From Lactobacillus sp. (lineage in GTDB: Bacteria > Bacillota > Bacilli > Lactobacillales > Lactobacillaceae), in contig JAKVNR010000001.1 in assembly GCA_022483245.1 (NCBI GenBank), positions 1,178,001 through 1,242,000 on the forward strand: DNA of 64,000 nucleotides. The letters are read 5' to 3'. Shown here in pieces: positions 36,240 through 45,078 of the stretch (position 1 is the stretch's first letter; every line of letters starts with the position of its first letter). The notes beneath the pieces were generated by a model. The model made no database searches, was not told where the DNA came from, and saw nothing but the letters and a program-made list of their open reading frames with translations. Made by a program: the position numbers and the translations under genes.

Positions 36240-37493
36240 CTAGCGAACTTGATATTTTGTTGCCCGGCCTTGGCCGGTTTTTTCGACATAACCCAAAGCA
36301 ATCAATTTATTGAGCAAAGCCAAAGTTTTAGTCCTGCTAAAGCCACTTTGATCGACCAATTGGCTAGTTTGCGTATGGCCACTTTGAAGCAAATTGTAAA
36401 TTCGATTCTGATCTGATGATAAAGCACTCAAGTTCGATACCACCAATGGCAAAACAACTTTCAACGAATTTTCAAAAATTTCAAATTGTGGCTTGCTCTT
36501 ACTTTGCTGATAACTATGGATAATTCGTCTAATCCCGGTTCCAAATTGTTCAATAATTCCTAATCGATAAAAAACATTGGCAATAATTGGATTCCTTAGC
36601 ATTGAAATTTGACCAGATAGATATTCGTCTTTACTCAGCCCGCTAGGAAGGCCGCCGGGTGAAACAATTTCAATCCGATCTTCAAACATCGAGATCCGAA
36701 TTTGTGCAGGTACGTCCCAAGTCCGATGCACTAAAGCGTTCGCCACTGCCTCCCTAAACGCTTCCTCTGGCACAGAAGAAATGGTTTGGCGAATTGCACC
36801 TTTAATCTCTTCATGCTGATAGTATTGACGATATTTAATTAGAGAAACGTCTAGCGCTTTTAAAATAGAAGCATTTTGACAAGTTGTACGATCAAGCAGC
36901 ACGTCAATACTGTCACCAAACCTGACCAAATCAACACCCGGGTAAAGGTTAGCATCAGCTAGCAAAGCGCCGGCATTGGTATAGCCATGATTTTTGGTTA
37001 ACAAGCCTAAGGTGATCAATGAATCTTTTGACAGTTGCTGAATTCCTAGTTTTTCTCTAAATTGCTGTTCCAGATAGTTAAAACTCAATTGCTGCTGGTC
37101 AGCTGGCAAACTATCATAGGTCTTGTTTTCTCCCAGTAAAATCAACCGAGACAATTCACGTGTGTCCACCGGCACAGTCGAACTATCATTGCGTTTATAG
37201 GCTTTAGATTTGTACAAATATGGAGGATTGTCACCCTGACTAACACGCAAAGTTACGACATTTGTTTCTGAATCAATTGTTAGGATGTAATCAGGATTAG
37301 GACTGATAGCATCATTAATCTTGTTTTCAATTTGTAAGCATGCTTGCTTAGGATTTTTGATGCCAATAATAGTCCCGTCATATTGAATACCAAATTTAAC
37401 TTCGCCAGTTCCATAATTAGCATAAGCACTGACAGTTTTTAAAAAAGTGTTAGTGAGTTCAGTTTTAAACTCAAGATTCCTGGTTTCGCGCAT
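36240..37493 (-). CDS. AlbA_2/Schlafen-type ATP-binding regulator-like protein
   Basis: 417 residues from the ATG at 37493. It begins with an AlbA_2 domain (RNLEFKTELTNTFLKTVSAYANYGTG) and continues with a GHKL-like ATPase region, including EAVANALVHRTWD and the glycine-rich QFGTGIRRI. A C-terminal winged helix ends in GYVEKTGQGRATKYQV. Such proteins are often regulators or defence-associated. Directly upstream are long direct repeats that could be its operators. Confidence 0.78.
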   Translation of the reverse strand: MRETRNLEFKTELTNTFLKTVSAYANYGTGEVKFGIQYDGTIIGIKNPKQACLQIENKINDAISPNPDYILTIDSETNVVTLRVSQGDNPPYLYKSKAYKRNDSSTVPVDTRELSRLILLGENKTYDSLPADQQQLSFNYLEQQFREKLGIQQLSKDSLITLGLLTKNHGYTNAGALLADANLYPGVDLVRFGDSIDVLLDRTTCQNASILKALDVSLIKYRQYYQHEEIKGAIRQTISSVPEEAFREAVANALVHRTWDVPAQIRISMFEDRIEIVSPGGLPSGLSKDEYLSGQISMLRNPIIANVFYRLGIIEQFGTGIRRIIHSYQQSKSKPQFEIFENSLKVVLPLVVSNLSALSSDQNRIYNLLQSGHTQTSQLVDQSGFSRTKTLALLNKLIALGYVEKTGQGRATKYQVR

Positions 37494-37528
37494 CAAATCA
37501 CCTCTCCTTAATCATATCATGAAAGCGT

Positions 37529-37643
37529 GTAAAAAAGTGTGATTCGCTAATCCATCTTTTTTTCGACCAAAAGAGTGTGATTTTTGATCATTTTTCGCTC
37601 TTTTTAGTGCGTAAAAAAGTGTGATTCGCTAATCCATCTTTTT
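37529..37643. repeat. Two 33-bp identical direct repeats upstream of the AlbA_2 gene
   Basis: An identical stretch of 33 bases containing GTAAAAAAGTGTGATTCGC occurs at 37529-37561 and 37611-37643. A partial copy of its core (GAGTGTGATTTTTGATC) lies between them near 37573. The period is 82 bases. They sit between the divergent AlbA_2 and lipoprotein genes. Confidence 0.88.
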
Positions 37644-37697
37644 ATCGCACATTTACCAACAATTATTTCTGCTAAAATTGTCCATAAGGAGGAAGAA

Positions 37698-38312
37698 ATG
37701 AAAACACGTATTTTACTTGTAGCAACCAGTCTTCTTTGTTTATCTTTAACTGGCTGTCAGCAGCCAAAGACTAATACTAGTCAAAAAACTGTGCGAAGCA
37801 GTCATGTCAAAAAGAAGTCTAATTCACACTCTGATACTAAGAAAAAAGCAAAAACATCTTCTGACAATCAAAAACAAACCGAGACTCAAGCAACCAATAA
37901 AAATAAAACACTTTGGAATAGTACCAAAGATCAAGCCTTAGCTGCTTTCATGACTAGCTGGGGTCAAACAATGAAACAAGACTACCAAAAATATAATGGT
38001 ACTAACTCATTACACGTTTCAGTTGGAATCGACTATCCAGACATGCTGCCTACTGAACAAGTTAATGGGCAAGAAGGCTTATTAGGCTGGACGCCTACTG
38101 GTAAAGGTTCATATCAATACAACGTAGTAGCTATTTACAATCATGATGGAACCGAACCACCACTACCTAACCGAATTACTTACTTCTTCTGCTTTGATCA
38201 GCAAGGTACACCGATTATTTTAGTAGATGAATCACGTGATGGCCCTGCCAGAGCTGTCCCAACCGCTAATCAACAACTTTTGGCTGGTTTTAAGAAAATC
38301 GCTCAACAATAA
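37698..38312 (+). CDS. Hypothetical lipoprotein
   Basis: 204 residues. The signal peptide MKTRILLVATSLLCLSL ends in the lipobox LTGC with the lipidated Cys near residue 20. A low-complexity Lys/Ser/Thr-rich linker of about 50 residues leads to a C-terminal domain (residues about 75-204). I do not recognise that domain. AGGAGG precedes the ATG. Transcribed away from the repeat-flanked AlbA_2 gene. Confidence 0.8.
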   Translation: MKTRILLVATSLLCLSLTGCQQPKTNTSQKTVRSSHVKKKSNSHSDTKKKAKTSSDNQKQTETQATNKNKTLWNSTKDQALAAFMTSWGQTMKQDYQKYNGTNSLHVSVGIDYPDMLPTEQVNGQEGLLGWTPTGKGSYQYNVVAIYNHDGTEPPLPNRITYFFCFDQQGTPIILVDESRDGPARAVPTANQQLLAGFKKIAQQ

Positions 38313-38317
38313 AAAGA

Positions 38318-38356
38318 AAACTCTGCTGTTGGAACTTATCCAAAGCAGAGTTTTTG
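38318..38356 (+). terminator. Terminator after the lipoprotein gene
   Basis: AACTCTGCT pairs with AGCAGAGTT around a loop with a second short GTTGG/CCAA-like helix, followed by a T run. Confidence 0.82.
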
Positions 38357-38448
38357 TTACACATGAAACAATTGCCAAAGAAACTGGAACCAATTATTTA
38401 TAAATTGCATATTTAACCTTACAATTAAGCACAAGGAGGCTTGCTGCT

Positions 38449-39239
38449 ATGACAAATTTTTCAGTGGAAATCTCACCCGGGCTAAAGACAAAGACTGCCG
38501 ATTTGCTGAACGCATTAACGAAACTCCAGCCTGACCTTGTTAGCATTACCTGCCGCGTTAAAAATTCTTCGTCAATCAGTGACACGCTAGCATTGGCAAA
38601 CGCCGTACAAAATCAGTGTCATATATCAGCCATGCCGCACTTGCCAGCCGTATATCTCACTCATGAAAAAGCGCGGGCAGTGTTAAACCAATTAACTACG
38701 CAAAAGATCACCCATGTGCTGGCTTTGCGCGGCGATTTACGGCCAGACATGATCCAGAATGATTTTTCATCGGCCGGCGAGCTAATAAAATTCATCAAAA
38801 ACAAGCAGCCTGAAATTCAAATCAGCGGAGTTTGTCAGCTCGAACAACTTAATTTGCCAAATTTACGCACAAAATAGCTGGCGGTTGCACCAGCTTAATT
38901 ACTCAAATTTTCTATGACAATGCGGCTTTTTATCGTCTGCGCAGTGCTTGCCAGCAAGCCGGTCTCAATGCACCAATCATTGCCGGCATCATGCCGATTA
39001 CTAGTTATCAGCAAGCTCAACGAATCCAGCGACTTGGGCGAATTAGCATCCCTGACAAGCTCAATCAAATCCTAGAAAAATACCAAGCTAACCCAGCATC
39101 TTTAAAACAGGCCAGCCTTGACTACACTTTGCGGCAAGTATCTGACTTAATCGACCATCAAGTTGCAGGCATTCATGTCTTTACTATGAATGACCTCACC
39201 GCCGCGGCTGCAATTAAACGCAATTTTAATTTTACGTAA
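38449..39239 (+). pseudogene. metF: Frameshifted methylenetetrahydrofolate reductase
   Basis: The first frame (38449-38877, 142 residues) starts NFSVEISPG and holds the MTHFR-like FAD/barrel segment THVLALRGDL. It stops at TAG directly after an A-run, at ACAAAATAG. The barrel continues one frame back from 38874: SLITQIFYDNAAFYRL, then IIAGIMPI and, at 39165, VAGIHVFTMN. Together they give about 263 residues, close to a short MTHFR. One missing base in the A-run explains the break. A -1 slip on the A-AAA could also restore it. Confidence 0.8.
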
Positions 39240-39756
39240 TTGGCACAGTTGGGTAGCGCTTCACGACTGCTGGAGTAACTTTTAAATGAATGGGTTGAAT
39301 ATTAGCTTTGTCAGCAGCTCGCAAAATTTTAGCAGGAATTTTATCCAAACTAAACTTATTAGGGTTAATAAAATTGCCATAACCGTTCACGGCAAACATC
39401 GTCACCTTGATCTTTTGCCCCGCTTTCAACTCATTGTTGGCATTCAAGATGACTGTAAATTTATGGTGACGCACTCTTGGATAATTCAGTTTGCGATAAT
39501 CGGCATCATCACTTGGATAAGCCTTGTTAACATGTTTAGACCGACTAGCTGGATATTGATATTCAGCCATGACGACCGCGTTAGTCGGTGCCTTCGTGGT
39601 CCCAGCAACTTCAAAGCTGCCATCATCTTTAATTTTTACACGGGTAGTTTTTACGGGGTAAACTTTAGGATGCTGGCTGTGCGCCGAATTTTGGCATCCT
39701 GTCACCAGCAGCATTAGTCCTAAAACTAACCCCAAAATAACTGTATTTCTTTTCAT
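39232..39756 (-). CDS. Hypothetical lipoprotein
   Basis: 174 residues from MKRNTVILGLVLGLMLLVTGCQ, with a clear lipobox VTGC. The mature part contains two beta-rich segments (VAGTTKAPTNAVVMAEYQYP; HHKFTVILNANNELKAGQ) that look Ig-like. Family not recognised. It converges with the broken metF, overlapping it by 8 bases. Confidence 0.78.
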   Translation of the reverse strand: MKRNTVILGLVLGLMLLVTGCQNSAHSQHPKVYPVKTTRVKIKDDGSFEVAGTTKAPTNAVVMAEYQYPASRSKHVNKAYPSDDADYRKLNYPRVRHHKFTVILNANNELKAGQKIKVTMFAVNGYGNFINPNKFSLDKIPAKILRAADKANIQPIHLKVTPAVVKRYPTVPIT

Positions 39757-39868
39757 TCCAATTCTCCTGCCTTGTGCAGTTTTTTCGATACTTATAATTA
39801 TATAACTAAATGACAAACACGATCTTAGGTTAATGCAACTCAAAATCGTGTTTTTTTAGTGTATTTTC

Positions 39869-39930
39869 GATTTATCAGTGCAAAAACAGCCCATTTTGCA
39901 CCGATAAATCATTCTTTGCACCGATAAATG
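39869..39930. repeat. Small repeat array next to a parS-like site
   Basis: TTTGCACCGATAAAT occurs at 39895-39909 and 39915-39929 in direct orientation. An inverted near-copy, ATTTATCAGTGCAAA, lies at 39870-39884. The group lies downstream of rarA and beside the parS-like palindrome. A regulatory or terminator-like role is not clear. Confidence 0.65.
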
Positions 39931-39943
39931 CAATTATGTCGCC

Positions 39944-39961
39944 AAGTTTCACGTGAAACTT
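39944..39961. promoter_or_regulatory. parS-like palindrome
   Basis: AAGTTTCACGTGAAACTT is a perfect 18-bp palindrome containing the parS core GTTTCACGTGAAAC. Only the outermost base on each side differs from the canonical parS 16-mer. Confidence 0.6.
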
Positions 39962-39981
39962 AGGAACCGTAATAATTAATT

Positions 39982-41283
39982 TTACTTAATATGGCTGCTA
40001 GTAAAGTGCTCAAAGTGGTCAGGAAATTCGGTTGGAATAAATGGCCGCTGATAAATATATTTGAACAAGGCCTGATATTGCGAATACAATTTTTGCTCTG
40101 CACGATTCGGCGCAGGAACATAATAATGCTTACCCACTAAATCTTTTGGCAAATACTCTTGCTGGGCGATCTTGTGCGGAAGATCAAACATGTTCTGCAT
40201 CTCTCCAGCTCCGCGCAAGGCACCGGCTCCTTGATAATGCGAATCTTGCAAGTACTTCGGCATTGGATGCGCCGCCGGATGTTCTGCATCTTTAGCCGCC
40301 TGATAATATGCCTGCATTGCTGAATCGGACCGAGGCGAGATTGCGAGCAAAATTGTAGCCATAGCCAAATGAGTCGAAGCTCGTGGCAAACCAATTTCTA
40401 ATGCGGTATTGGCCAAAGTAATAACCTGTGTCGCCCGCGCCGGATCAGCTAGTCCCACATCAAGTGCCGCCGCATCTTTGAGCCTGCGAACAACCGATTC
40501 CAAATCGCCTGCTTTTAAAATGACCGCTAAATAATATAGAGCCGCATCTGCGTCTGAGCCCTCAATTGAATCCTGAAAAGCTGACAAGTAGTCATAATGC
40601 TTCGTTGCATCTTTATCAAAGGCAAAATGCTGGTTGCGGGCAAATTCTTCAATATCTTTCATCGACAGCTCATCCGGATGCATCGCATGCAATGTATCCA
40701 AAATATTGAGCGAAACCCGTACGTCACCATTGCCGCTGTTTGCAATCGCATGAGCCTGCTCCGCCGTGAGGGTAAAATGCAAATGTTCTTTAGCGGCCCT
40801 CATCAAGACCGGCTCAATTTCACTAGCCGCAATTGGATAAAATTCAAAGATCTGGCAGCGAGAACGAATAGCTGGTTGAATTGCCATAATCGGATTTTCT
40901 GTCGTTGTTCCAACTAGTAAAATATGACCATTTTCTAGATACGGCAGCAAATAATCCTGCAGCGGCTTCGTCAAGCGGTGAATTTCGTCTAGTAACAGGA
41001 CAAAACTCTCATCAGCGTGGTGATTAACTAATTTTTGCAACTGGCTTTTATTCTGGATAGATGCATTGAATTTTTCAAAGGGCAGCTGCAAGGTTTGCGA
41101 CATGACGTAAGCTAACGTCGTCTTTCCAGAACCCGGCGGTCCCCATAAGAGCAAGCTAACTGATAAATGTTCCTTAATGATTTGATAAAGCGGCCGACCT
41201 GGTGCTAACAGGTGCTCCTGCCCGACCATTTCTTCTAACGAAGTAGGGCGCATTAAATCAGCCAGTGGTTGTTTAAATGGCAT
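39982..41283 (-). CDS. rarA: Replication-associated recombination protein A (MgsA/WRNIP1 type)
   Basis: 433 residues. It opens with the family hallmark RPTSLEEMVGQEHL, then Walker A GPPGSGKTTL (about 50), Walker B LLLDEIHRL and sensor VGTTTENP. The C-terminal tetramerisation domain ends with a PAPNRAEQKLYS segment. A AAA ATPase acting at stalled replication forks. AAAGGGA lies upstream; 15 bases separate it from the antiporter gene. Confidence 0.94.
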   Translation of the reverse strand: MPFKQPLADLMRPTSLEEMVGQEHLLAPGRPLYQIIKEHLSVSLLLWGPPGSGKTTLAYVMSQTLQLPFEKFNASIQNKSQLQKLVNHHADESFVLLLDEIHRLTKPLQDYLLPYLENGHILLVGTTTENPIMAIQPAIRSRCQIFEFYPIAASEIEPVLMRAAKEHLHFTLTAEQAHAIANSGNGDVRVSLNILDTLHAMHPDELSMKDIEEFARNQHFAFDKDATKHYDYLSAFQDSIEGSDADAALYYLAVILKAGDLESVVRRLKDAAALDVGLADPARATQVITLANTALEIGLPRASTHLAMATILLAISPRSDSAMQAYYQAAKDAEHPAAHPMPKYLQDSHYQGAGALRGAGEMQNMFDLPHKIAQQEYLPKDLVGKHYYVPAPNRAEQKLYSQYQALFKYIYQRPFIPTEFPDHFEHFTSSHIK

Positions 41284-41298
41284 AAAAACATCCCTTTC

Positions 41299-42864
41299 TT
41301 ATCGCAGTTCATTGTCAGGATCAATCAAGATCGATTCAGCTAACAAAACCGCATTATAGAGCTGGTAAACATAATCACGTAAATTTTCTTTTTGCGAAAT
41401 CATATCTAAATATTCCCGTTCCGCGCGAAAGGCCCAGCGCAGAGCCCGCTGCTCCATTTCCTTTTCTCCTGGTGATAAATCCGGCTGGCGACTTGCCCGC
41501 AGCCAGTGCTGCCAAAACTTTTTCAAAGAATTAGCCGATTGCTGATCACGCAGATTATAGAGAACATTATCCCGCACATCTGGCGGCAAATAGATCTGTT
41601 CGACTGCCTTCAGTCCTTCTTCGACCATTTCTTGCTTAATGCTATTGACCCGTTGCATCACTTCTTTTTGCGAAATATCATGTTCCAGCAGGAACGGGAA
41701 AATAATCGACGGTACTAGCATACTCAGCAGCACCACTAGTGTTTCAACCAACATAATCTGGTTAAACTGTCCGCCGCTAACGCTACCAGCAATTGAATAG
41801 ACCAGAGCCAGCGTAACAGCTCCTCTAACTCCGCCTAATGAAAAAATCAGGCTGCCCTTCCTCGTCATCTTGACTACGCGGCCATAAAGATACCTAATAA
41901 TGAGATTAATGAGGTATAAGCTCAAGCCGATTAGCAGCCATTTACTGTTGTAACTATTAGTTGCCACATCATGATAAATGACCCGGGAAATAATAATTCC
42001 AAGATTAACAAAAACCATGTTGTTCAAGACCTCTTGCATCAGCCCCATGAGCACAATTCCATTGTGATATTGCCGAGGATGAATAAACTGCGAGCTTACG
42101 CTTTCACTATTCTGCATCAGCCCGGCACAAACAACCGCGATAATGCCTGAAACATGCAACCTTTCAGAAAGATAGTAAACAACAAAAGGCGTTGCAATAA
42201 ACAGCAAGTTTTGAGCATTGGCCGCCCAAGAATTCAGCTGCTGCAAGCCGCGGCGAAAAGTTATCATTAATAAAGCCGCCGCAATTCCGATTAAAATGCC
42301 ACCAATTGCTTCAATGAAAAAATGTGCAATGGTCCATTGATACTGAAATACCCCATTTTGCAGCCACAGCGTGCAAGCAGTAATTAAAATGATCCCGGAA
42401 GCATCGTTAAACAGGGACTCCATTTTAAGTAAATCATTTTGCCGCTTAGGAACAATTAAGCCGCTAGACACGGCAGCAGTCGCCGTTGCATCTGTTGGTG
42501 TACTCAAAGACGCAATCAAGAACGCCAAGGCCGCCGGAATTCCCAATAATGAGAGCAGCGACCCAGAGCAAATTAGTGCAGCCACAACCAAAACTACCGC
42601 CGTGCCTAAAATTTTACCAAGTGAGCGGCGCACAACGTTTAAACGAGTAGTTTGGCCCTCAAAATAAATTAACGGGGCCACGATATACATAAAAATTTCA
42701 GGATCAAACTGCGTGATCAGGTGATTGAGCGGGCCAATTGCTACAATCAGAATCCCTAAGAACATGCAGACATAATTGACCGATATTCGAGGAATAAAAC
42801 CGGCTAAAATACTGGCAAACACTGCCGCGCCTAAGACGGCGATCGTAGAAACCAATATCGACAT
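41299..42864 (-). CDS. CPA1-family Na+/H+ antiporter
   Basis: 521 residues from the start at 42864 (MSILVSTIAVLGAAVFASIL), chosen for AAGGAG 7 bases upstream. About 11-12 membrane helices; the Asp pair typical of CPA1 lies in SLFNDASGIILI after TPTDATA. The conserved motif SLGGVRGAVTLALVY is intact. A cytoplasmic tail of about 140 residues follows. Exchanges Na+ or K+ for H+. Upstream an inverted repeat TGCTGAT-TAAC-ATCAGCA (42897-42914) might be an operator. Confidence 0.88.
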   Translation of the reverse strand: MSILVSTIAVLGAAVFASILAGFIPRISVNYVCMFLGILIVAIGPLNHLITQFDPEIFMYIVAPLIYFEGQTTRLNVVRRSLGKILGTAVVLVVAALICSGSLLSLLGIPAALAFLIASLSTPTDATATAAVSSGLIVPKRQNDLLKMESLFNDASGIILITACTLWLQNGVFQYQWTIAHFFIEAIGGILIGIAAALLMITFRRGLQQLNSWAANAQNLLFIATPFVVYYLSERLHVSGIIAVVCAGLMQNSESVSSQFIHPRQYHNGIVLMGLMQEVLNNMVFVNLGIIISRVIYHDVATNSYNSKWLLIGLSLYLINLIIRYLYGRVVKMTRKGSLIFSLGGVRGAVTLALVYSIAGSVSGGQFNQIMLVETLVVLLSMLVPSIIFPFLLEHDISQKEVMQRVNSIKQEMVEEGLKAVEQIYLPPDVRDNVLYNLRDQQSANSLKKFWQHWLRASRQPDLSPGEKEMEQRALRWAFRAEREYLDMISQKENLRDYVYQLYNAVLLAESILIDPDNELR

Positions 42865-43047
42865 TTTTTGCTCCTTACATTCATCCTGACAGGAAGTGCT
42901 GATTAACATCAGCAATCTTTTCATCTCTTATAAAAATTCGCGCGGGTTCGTAATACTTAAATTATCAACAAAAACAGCATTGAAAGGAAAAATTTTATCT
43001 CGAAATTTATAGTAAGTTGCATTATTAACTCGCTTTCTTCCGACACT

Positions 43048-43080
43048 AAAAAGGCGTCCGCTTACGCGAACGTCCTTTTT
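43048..43080. terminator. Hairpin terminator, sister of the one at 43625
   Basis: AAAAGG(C)GTCCGC pairs with GCGAAC GTCC TTTTT; nearly identical in sequence and flank to the terminator at 43625-43658. It follows the tRNA remnant on the minus strand, as expected for a tRNA terminator. The gap 42865-43222 otherwise holds only the antiporter promoter region and the tRNA remnant. Confidence 0.75.
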
Positions 43081-43100
43081 AATTATGCTAAATATCTGAA

Positions 43101-43160
43101 ATGCCCCAAAAAGGATTCGAACCTTTAATAATGCAGAATCCCCAGTCTTAAATAAACTCT
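43101..43160 (-). pseudogene. 3'-terminal remnant of a tRNA gene
   Basis: On the minus strand AAAGGTTCGAATCCTTT folds as a T arm and is followed by TGGGGCA, which could be a 3' acceptor strand plus discriminator. There is no matching 5' half upstream; the D and anticodon arms cannot be folded. The remnant is followed by a terminator like that of tRNA-Thr. Possibly a past integration scar. Moderately sure of the T arm only. Confidence 0.5.
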
Positions 43161-43222
43161 AAAAATCTTTGATTCAAAATTTGTTCAAAGAATTTACAGC
43201 CACGGTCATTAGTCATCTTAAC

Positions 43223-43583
43223 TTATAAATTCAACAAAAATAATTCCATTGCTGCCGGAAATACCTGCGCCAAAAATATCTTCTTGCTAGCAGTAAATCC
43301 GCCAAATAAACCAACGACAAGAATAAAGGTCATCAAAAGCTGCCAAATTTTAACTAAAGTTGCTCCTTTGAAAATAAAAAAGCAGAAAATAATTAATAGC
43401 CCCAGCATCCCATTGTAGATACCTTGGTTAGCCATCGAAACTCGCGCTTCTTTTTGCTGGGTAAATTTAATATCCAAGTCGAAGGCTTTAGCTTGATATT
43501 TGGGACTGCCAAAAATTTCCATTAAACCAATCCCAATATGTTCTAAGCCAATTACAAATTGCTAAAACTGCCGGTCCTGTCAT
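43223..43583 (-). pseudogene. DUF1304 membrane protein, frameshifted near the start
   Basis: The frame from 43522 downwards encodes MEIFGSPKYQAKAFDL, QQKEARVSMANQGIYNGML and GLFGGFTASKKIFL, typical of the small DUF1304 family (about 118 residues). The family's N-terminus (VIGLEHIGIGLMEIFG) is encoded just upstream. It joins the only good start (43583, with GAGGAAG) in another frame, so one base has been gained or two lost near 43553-43560. No ribosome-binding site precedes the internal ATG at 43522. Confidence 0.7.
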
Positions 43584-43624
43584 CTTTATCTTCCTCTAAA
43601 TTTGCTTAATTTATCATATTATAC

Positions 43625-43658
43625 AAAAAAGACGCCCGCTTCTGCGAACGTCTTTTTA
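43625..43658. terminator. Displaced tRNA-Thr terminator
   Basis: AAAAAGACG-CCGC and GCGAACGTCTTTTT form the stem. On the minus strand it directly follows the left att repeat, so before integration it would have been the terminator of tRNA-Thr. Confidence 0.77.
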
Positions 43659-43674
43659 AATTATGCTGACTAAA
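43658..43674. repeat. Left attachment site of the element
   Basis: 17-bp direct repeat matching the right end at 57138-57154. It contains GCTGACTAAA, the complement of the tRNA-Thr 3' end. Confidence 0.87.
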
Positions 43675-43765
43675 AGAGAAGTAGATGCTCTCTCTAGCCG
43701 CTATATTAAGCTTTTCAAGCAAACAAAAATCATTCTGTGTGTTCGATCTGTGTTAGCTTTTCTGA

Positions 43766-45016
43766 CTACATGCTTTTTAAATTTAAACCCATGCTAGAAT
43801 CTTGATTCATCAAATTCATCATAGTTTCGCTTTTATCATTTTCTGGATGAACGTAAGTCTTCATAAACATGTTCAAACTATGCCCCATTCTAGCAGCAGC
43901 CCACGGATATGACATCCCTGGAGTATTTCCCAACTTGCTAGCTACGGTATGCCGACATGTGTACATGCTAATCTGCTCACCTTCATCACCAATACCTAAC
44001 TCACGGCATAGATTTTGCAACAGATCATTCATACTACGCTGCCCAAGTGGTATGCCTGCTTTCATCAAACGAGTATTGCGACAATTTAAAACAATGAAAT
44101 CATTCTTATTAACGATCCGCTTTTGTTCTAAAAAATGTCGTTGTTTAATACTATAAATCCTAAGCACTCCAAGAACTTCTGAAGACAAATTAAGTGTTAA
44201 ACGGGAAACGCCACGTGCCCGAGCTTTAAGATGACCATTTAATCTATTAAGCTTTTCTGACCATGAGTCATTTATTTTAAACACTTCAAAGCTACCATCA
44301 TGAACCAATTGGTTCCATTTAACTGCCTGTATTTCCTGTGGTCGCATACCTGTATCTAAAGCAATCAGGATAGCAATTCTACTACCCCAAAAACTTACTG
44401 GTAGACCATAAAGATCATTAACGATCCTTTCTTTTAATGATACGACTTCATCGTTGGAAAAAATATACTTTTCGGAAGAAATGGAAAATTCATCGACTCT
44501 AAAAAATTTCTTCAAAGCATTTTTAGGAACAGGGTTGCGTTGCACGATGCCTTCTTCCCGCAACATTTCAAAATAACCTCGAAGATGTTGTAAACGTTTA
44601 TCAACAGTAGCATGTCTAGAAACGCCAGCTCTTTTATGGGTAGAGATATAGTTTCTGGCAAAAGCGCGAATTTTATTTTCGTCAACATCTCTAATTTTGA
44701 TTTTATTAAAATATTCAGCAATTAACCGATAAGTATATTGCCAGTCATAATAGGTGACATCATTCCATCTTCCCGCTGAATATTCACCATCACAATAGTC
44801 TTTCAGAGCTTGTGCAAAATCTAATGATGCTTTTGGAGTAAATTTACCTTCGTAATATTCATTCCACATTTGGCGTTCCACTTTTTGAGCTTCCAGTCTA
44901 GTAGGAACCACTCTACTAGGAACACTTATTGCCTTACCAGTTTTCTCATCTATTGGTTGAATTCGAACCCGATAATTTCCTTCTTTTCTACCTGATCTAA
45001 TTCTAGAGATTGCCAT
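43766..45016 (-). CDS. int: Tyrosine recombinase integrase
   Basis: 416 residues from MAISRIRSGRKEG, with AAGGAGAG upstream at 45016. An N-terminal AP2-like and SAM-like binding part (about 1-170) leads to the catalytic domain: Arg in DTGMRPQEIQ, the CRHT box with Arg in YTCRHTVAS, the His in MGHSLNMFM and the nucleophile Tyr in KTYVHPE. It catalyses integration and excision at the tRNA-Thr att site 90 bases away. A longer frame upstream overlaps the xis-like gene and is rejected. Confidence 0.93.
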   Translation of the reverse strand: MAISRIRSGRKEGNYRVRIQPIDEKTGKAISVPSRVVPTRLEAQKVERQMWNEYYEGKFTPKASLDFAQALKDYCDGEYSAGRWNDVTYYDWQYTYRLIAEYFNKIKIRDVDENKIRAFARNYISTHKRAGVSRHATVDKRLQHLRGYFEMLREEGIVQRNPVPKNALKKFFRVDEFSISSEKYIFSNDEVVSLKERIVNDLYGLPVSFWGSRIAILIALDTGMRPQEIQAVKWNQLVHDGSFEVFKINDSWSEKLNRLNGHLKARARGVSRLTLNLSSEVLGVLRIYSIKQRHFLEQKRIVNKNDFIVLNCRNTRLMKAGIPLGQRSMNDLLQNLCRELGIGDEGEQISMYTCRHTVASKLGNTPGMSYPWAAARMGHSLNMFMKTYVHPENDKSETMMNLMNQDSSMGLNLKSM

Positions 45017-45078
45017 TTTTCTCTCCTTGTTAAAAAGAGAGTGCCACACTGGCACTCTCCATTTTACCTCAAATCCTC

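Noticed and set aside
37529-37643. CRISPR array
   Set aside because: Only two full copies of the repeat, an AT-rich partial copy, no cas genes and no regular spacers.
38991-39239. Independent small gene of 82 residues
   Set aside because: It is the C-terminal continuation of metF after the frameshift, with matching barrel motifs and no ribosome-binding site.
39818-39858. Small RNA with terminator ahead of the lipoprotein gene
   Set aside because: A stem ACACGAT/ATCGTGT with a T run exists on the plus strand, but no well-spaced promoter is seen.
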